From the NCBI GenBank assembly GCA_946480705.1, contig CAMLLF010000042.1, positions 1 through 11,823 on the forward strand: 11,823 nucleotides of DNA. Reading direction: 5' to 3'. The translations under genes and the position numbers were made by a program. The DNA comes from an uncultured Lysobacteraceae bacterium (GTDB lineage Bacteria; Pseudomonadota; Gammaproteobacteria; Xanthomonadales; Rhodanobacteraceae). A model generated the notes under the pieces. That model did no database searches. It was not told the DNA's origin and worked only from the letters and a program-made list of their open reading frames with translations. Below, piece after piece: positions 11,495-11,823 of the stretch (the stretch's first letter is position 1; the number at the start of each line of letters is the position of its first letter).

Positions 11495-11823
11495 TCAGTA
11501 ATCCGATTGCATCAGACTCTGCGCGGCGATGACCTCGCAGTGCGGCAGACCGTTGTCGCGAGTGCGCCGGCACGCGTGTTCCTCGGCAAGCCAGCCAAGC
11601 GACAGACGCGACAACCGCTCGACCATGACTTCGCCGCTCATGGCAACCTGGTCGTGGTGGTTCTCGCAGATCAGCCAGTCCAACGGCGCGACACGATGTC
11701 GTATTCGAACGGCGGCGCTTCACGGAGCACTGCGCAGATCGGCGCGATCGTCGATTCGTACAGCCGGAACTCCGCGCGACTTTTGGCCGCCGCCATGGTC
11801 GTCTGCCACGAACCACAGCGGCT
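11495..11823 (-). pseudogene. Small unrecognised gene with apparent frameshift, cut by window edge
   Basis: Two adjoining minus-strand reading frames look like halves of one protein. The upstream half (frame of ATG 11796, open to the window edge) reads MAAAKSRAEFRLYESTIAP, then VLREAPPFEYDIV, and soon meets a stop. The downstream half, in another frame, reads APLDWLICENHHDQVAMSG, then VERLSRLSLGWLAEEHAC, and stops at 11495-11497. They join smoothly if one base is restored near 11690. The corrected product is about 100 residues from ATG 11796, possibly longer upstream since no clear Shine-Dalgarno precedes that ATG. A separate short gene from TTG 11683 is the alternative. No family is recognised. 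Its stop lies 3 nt from the tRNA 3' end, in convergent orientation. Confidence 0.45.

Noticed and set aside
11298..11816. Minus-strand frame containing RFERTTFPLGGG and plus-strand frame ending PVAQLDRASPS
   Set aside because: Both are translations through the tRNA gene; such peptides are familiar mis-annotation products of tRNA loci.
1..11823. Insertion sequence, transposase or phage gene
   Set aside because: No transposase, integrase or phage-like protein and no terminal inverted repeats with target duplications were seen.

Overview
The window is GC-rich (strong G/C bias at third codon positions) and reads as a chromosomal segment of a Gram-negative proteobacterium. A gammaproteobacterium of the Xanthomonadales/Lysobacterales type is my best guess. 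The grounds are the tRNA gene with an encoded CCA end, the ALDH7-type dehydrogenase, and an RpoN-like promoter in front of a Sec-exported giant repeat protein. This placement is inferred from style, not from a marker gene.

Layout. (1) Positions 1-9117, minus strand: one uninterrupted reading frame of at least 3039 codons that runs off the left edge. It encodes a secreted modular surface or extracellular protein: signal peptide, an SdrD-B-like domain, a ~530-residue region of partly propeller-like character, a second SdrD-B-like domain, ten tandem GEVED repeats, a third SdrD-B-like domain and at least two DUF11 repeats. The C-terminus, which should hold any anchoring or sorting signal, is outside the window. 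(2) Positions 9118-9525: intergenic. It holds the GTG start's Shine-Dalgarno, a hairpin next to it, a sigma-54-like -24/-12 promoter, a 7-bp dyad upstream of that promoter, and the terminator of the next gene. (3) Positions 9526-11061, minus strand: a complete ALDH7-family dehydrogenase (alpha-aminoadipate semialdehyde / piperideine-6-carboxylate dehydrogenase, AmaB/Pcd type) with its own extended -10 promoter and terminator. (4) Positions 11415-11491, plus strand: tRNA-Arg(CCT). (5) Positions 11495-11823, minus strand: a small unrecognised gene that ends 3 nt from the tRNA and carries an apparent single-base frameshift.

The genes look like independent transcription units, not an operon: the dehydrogenase is closed by a strong intrinsic terminator and the giant gene has its own promoter candidate. 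The main interest is the giant protein. It has a ten-unit repeat array with a conserved cysteine pair and an acidic DxNxDG loop in each unit, one unit with an exact 63-nt in-frame deletion, DNA palindromes built from rare codons inside four units, and a probable RpoN-dependent promoter. The long antisense reading frames across it (up to about 7.5 kb) are shadows of repetitive high-GC coding sequence.
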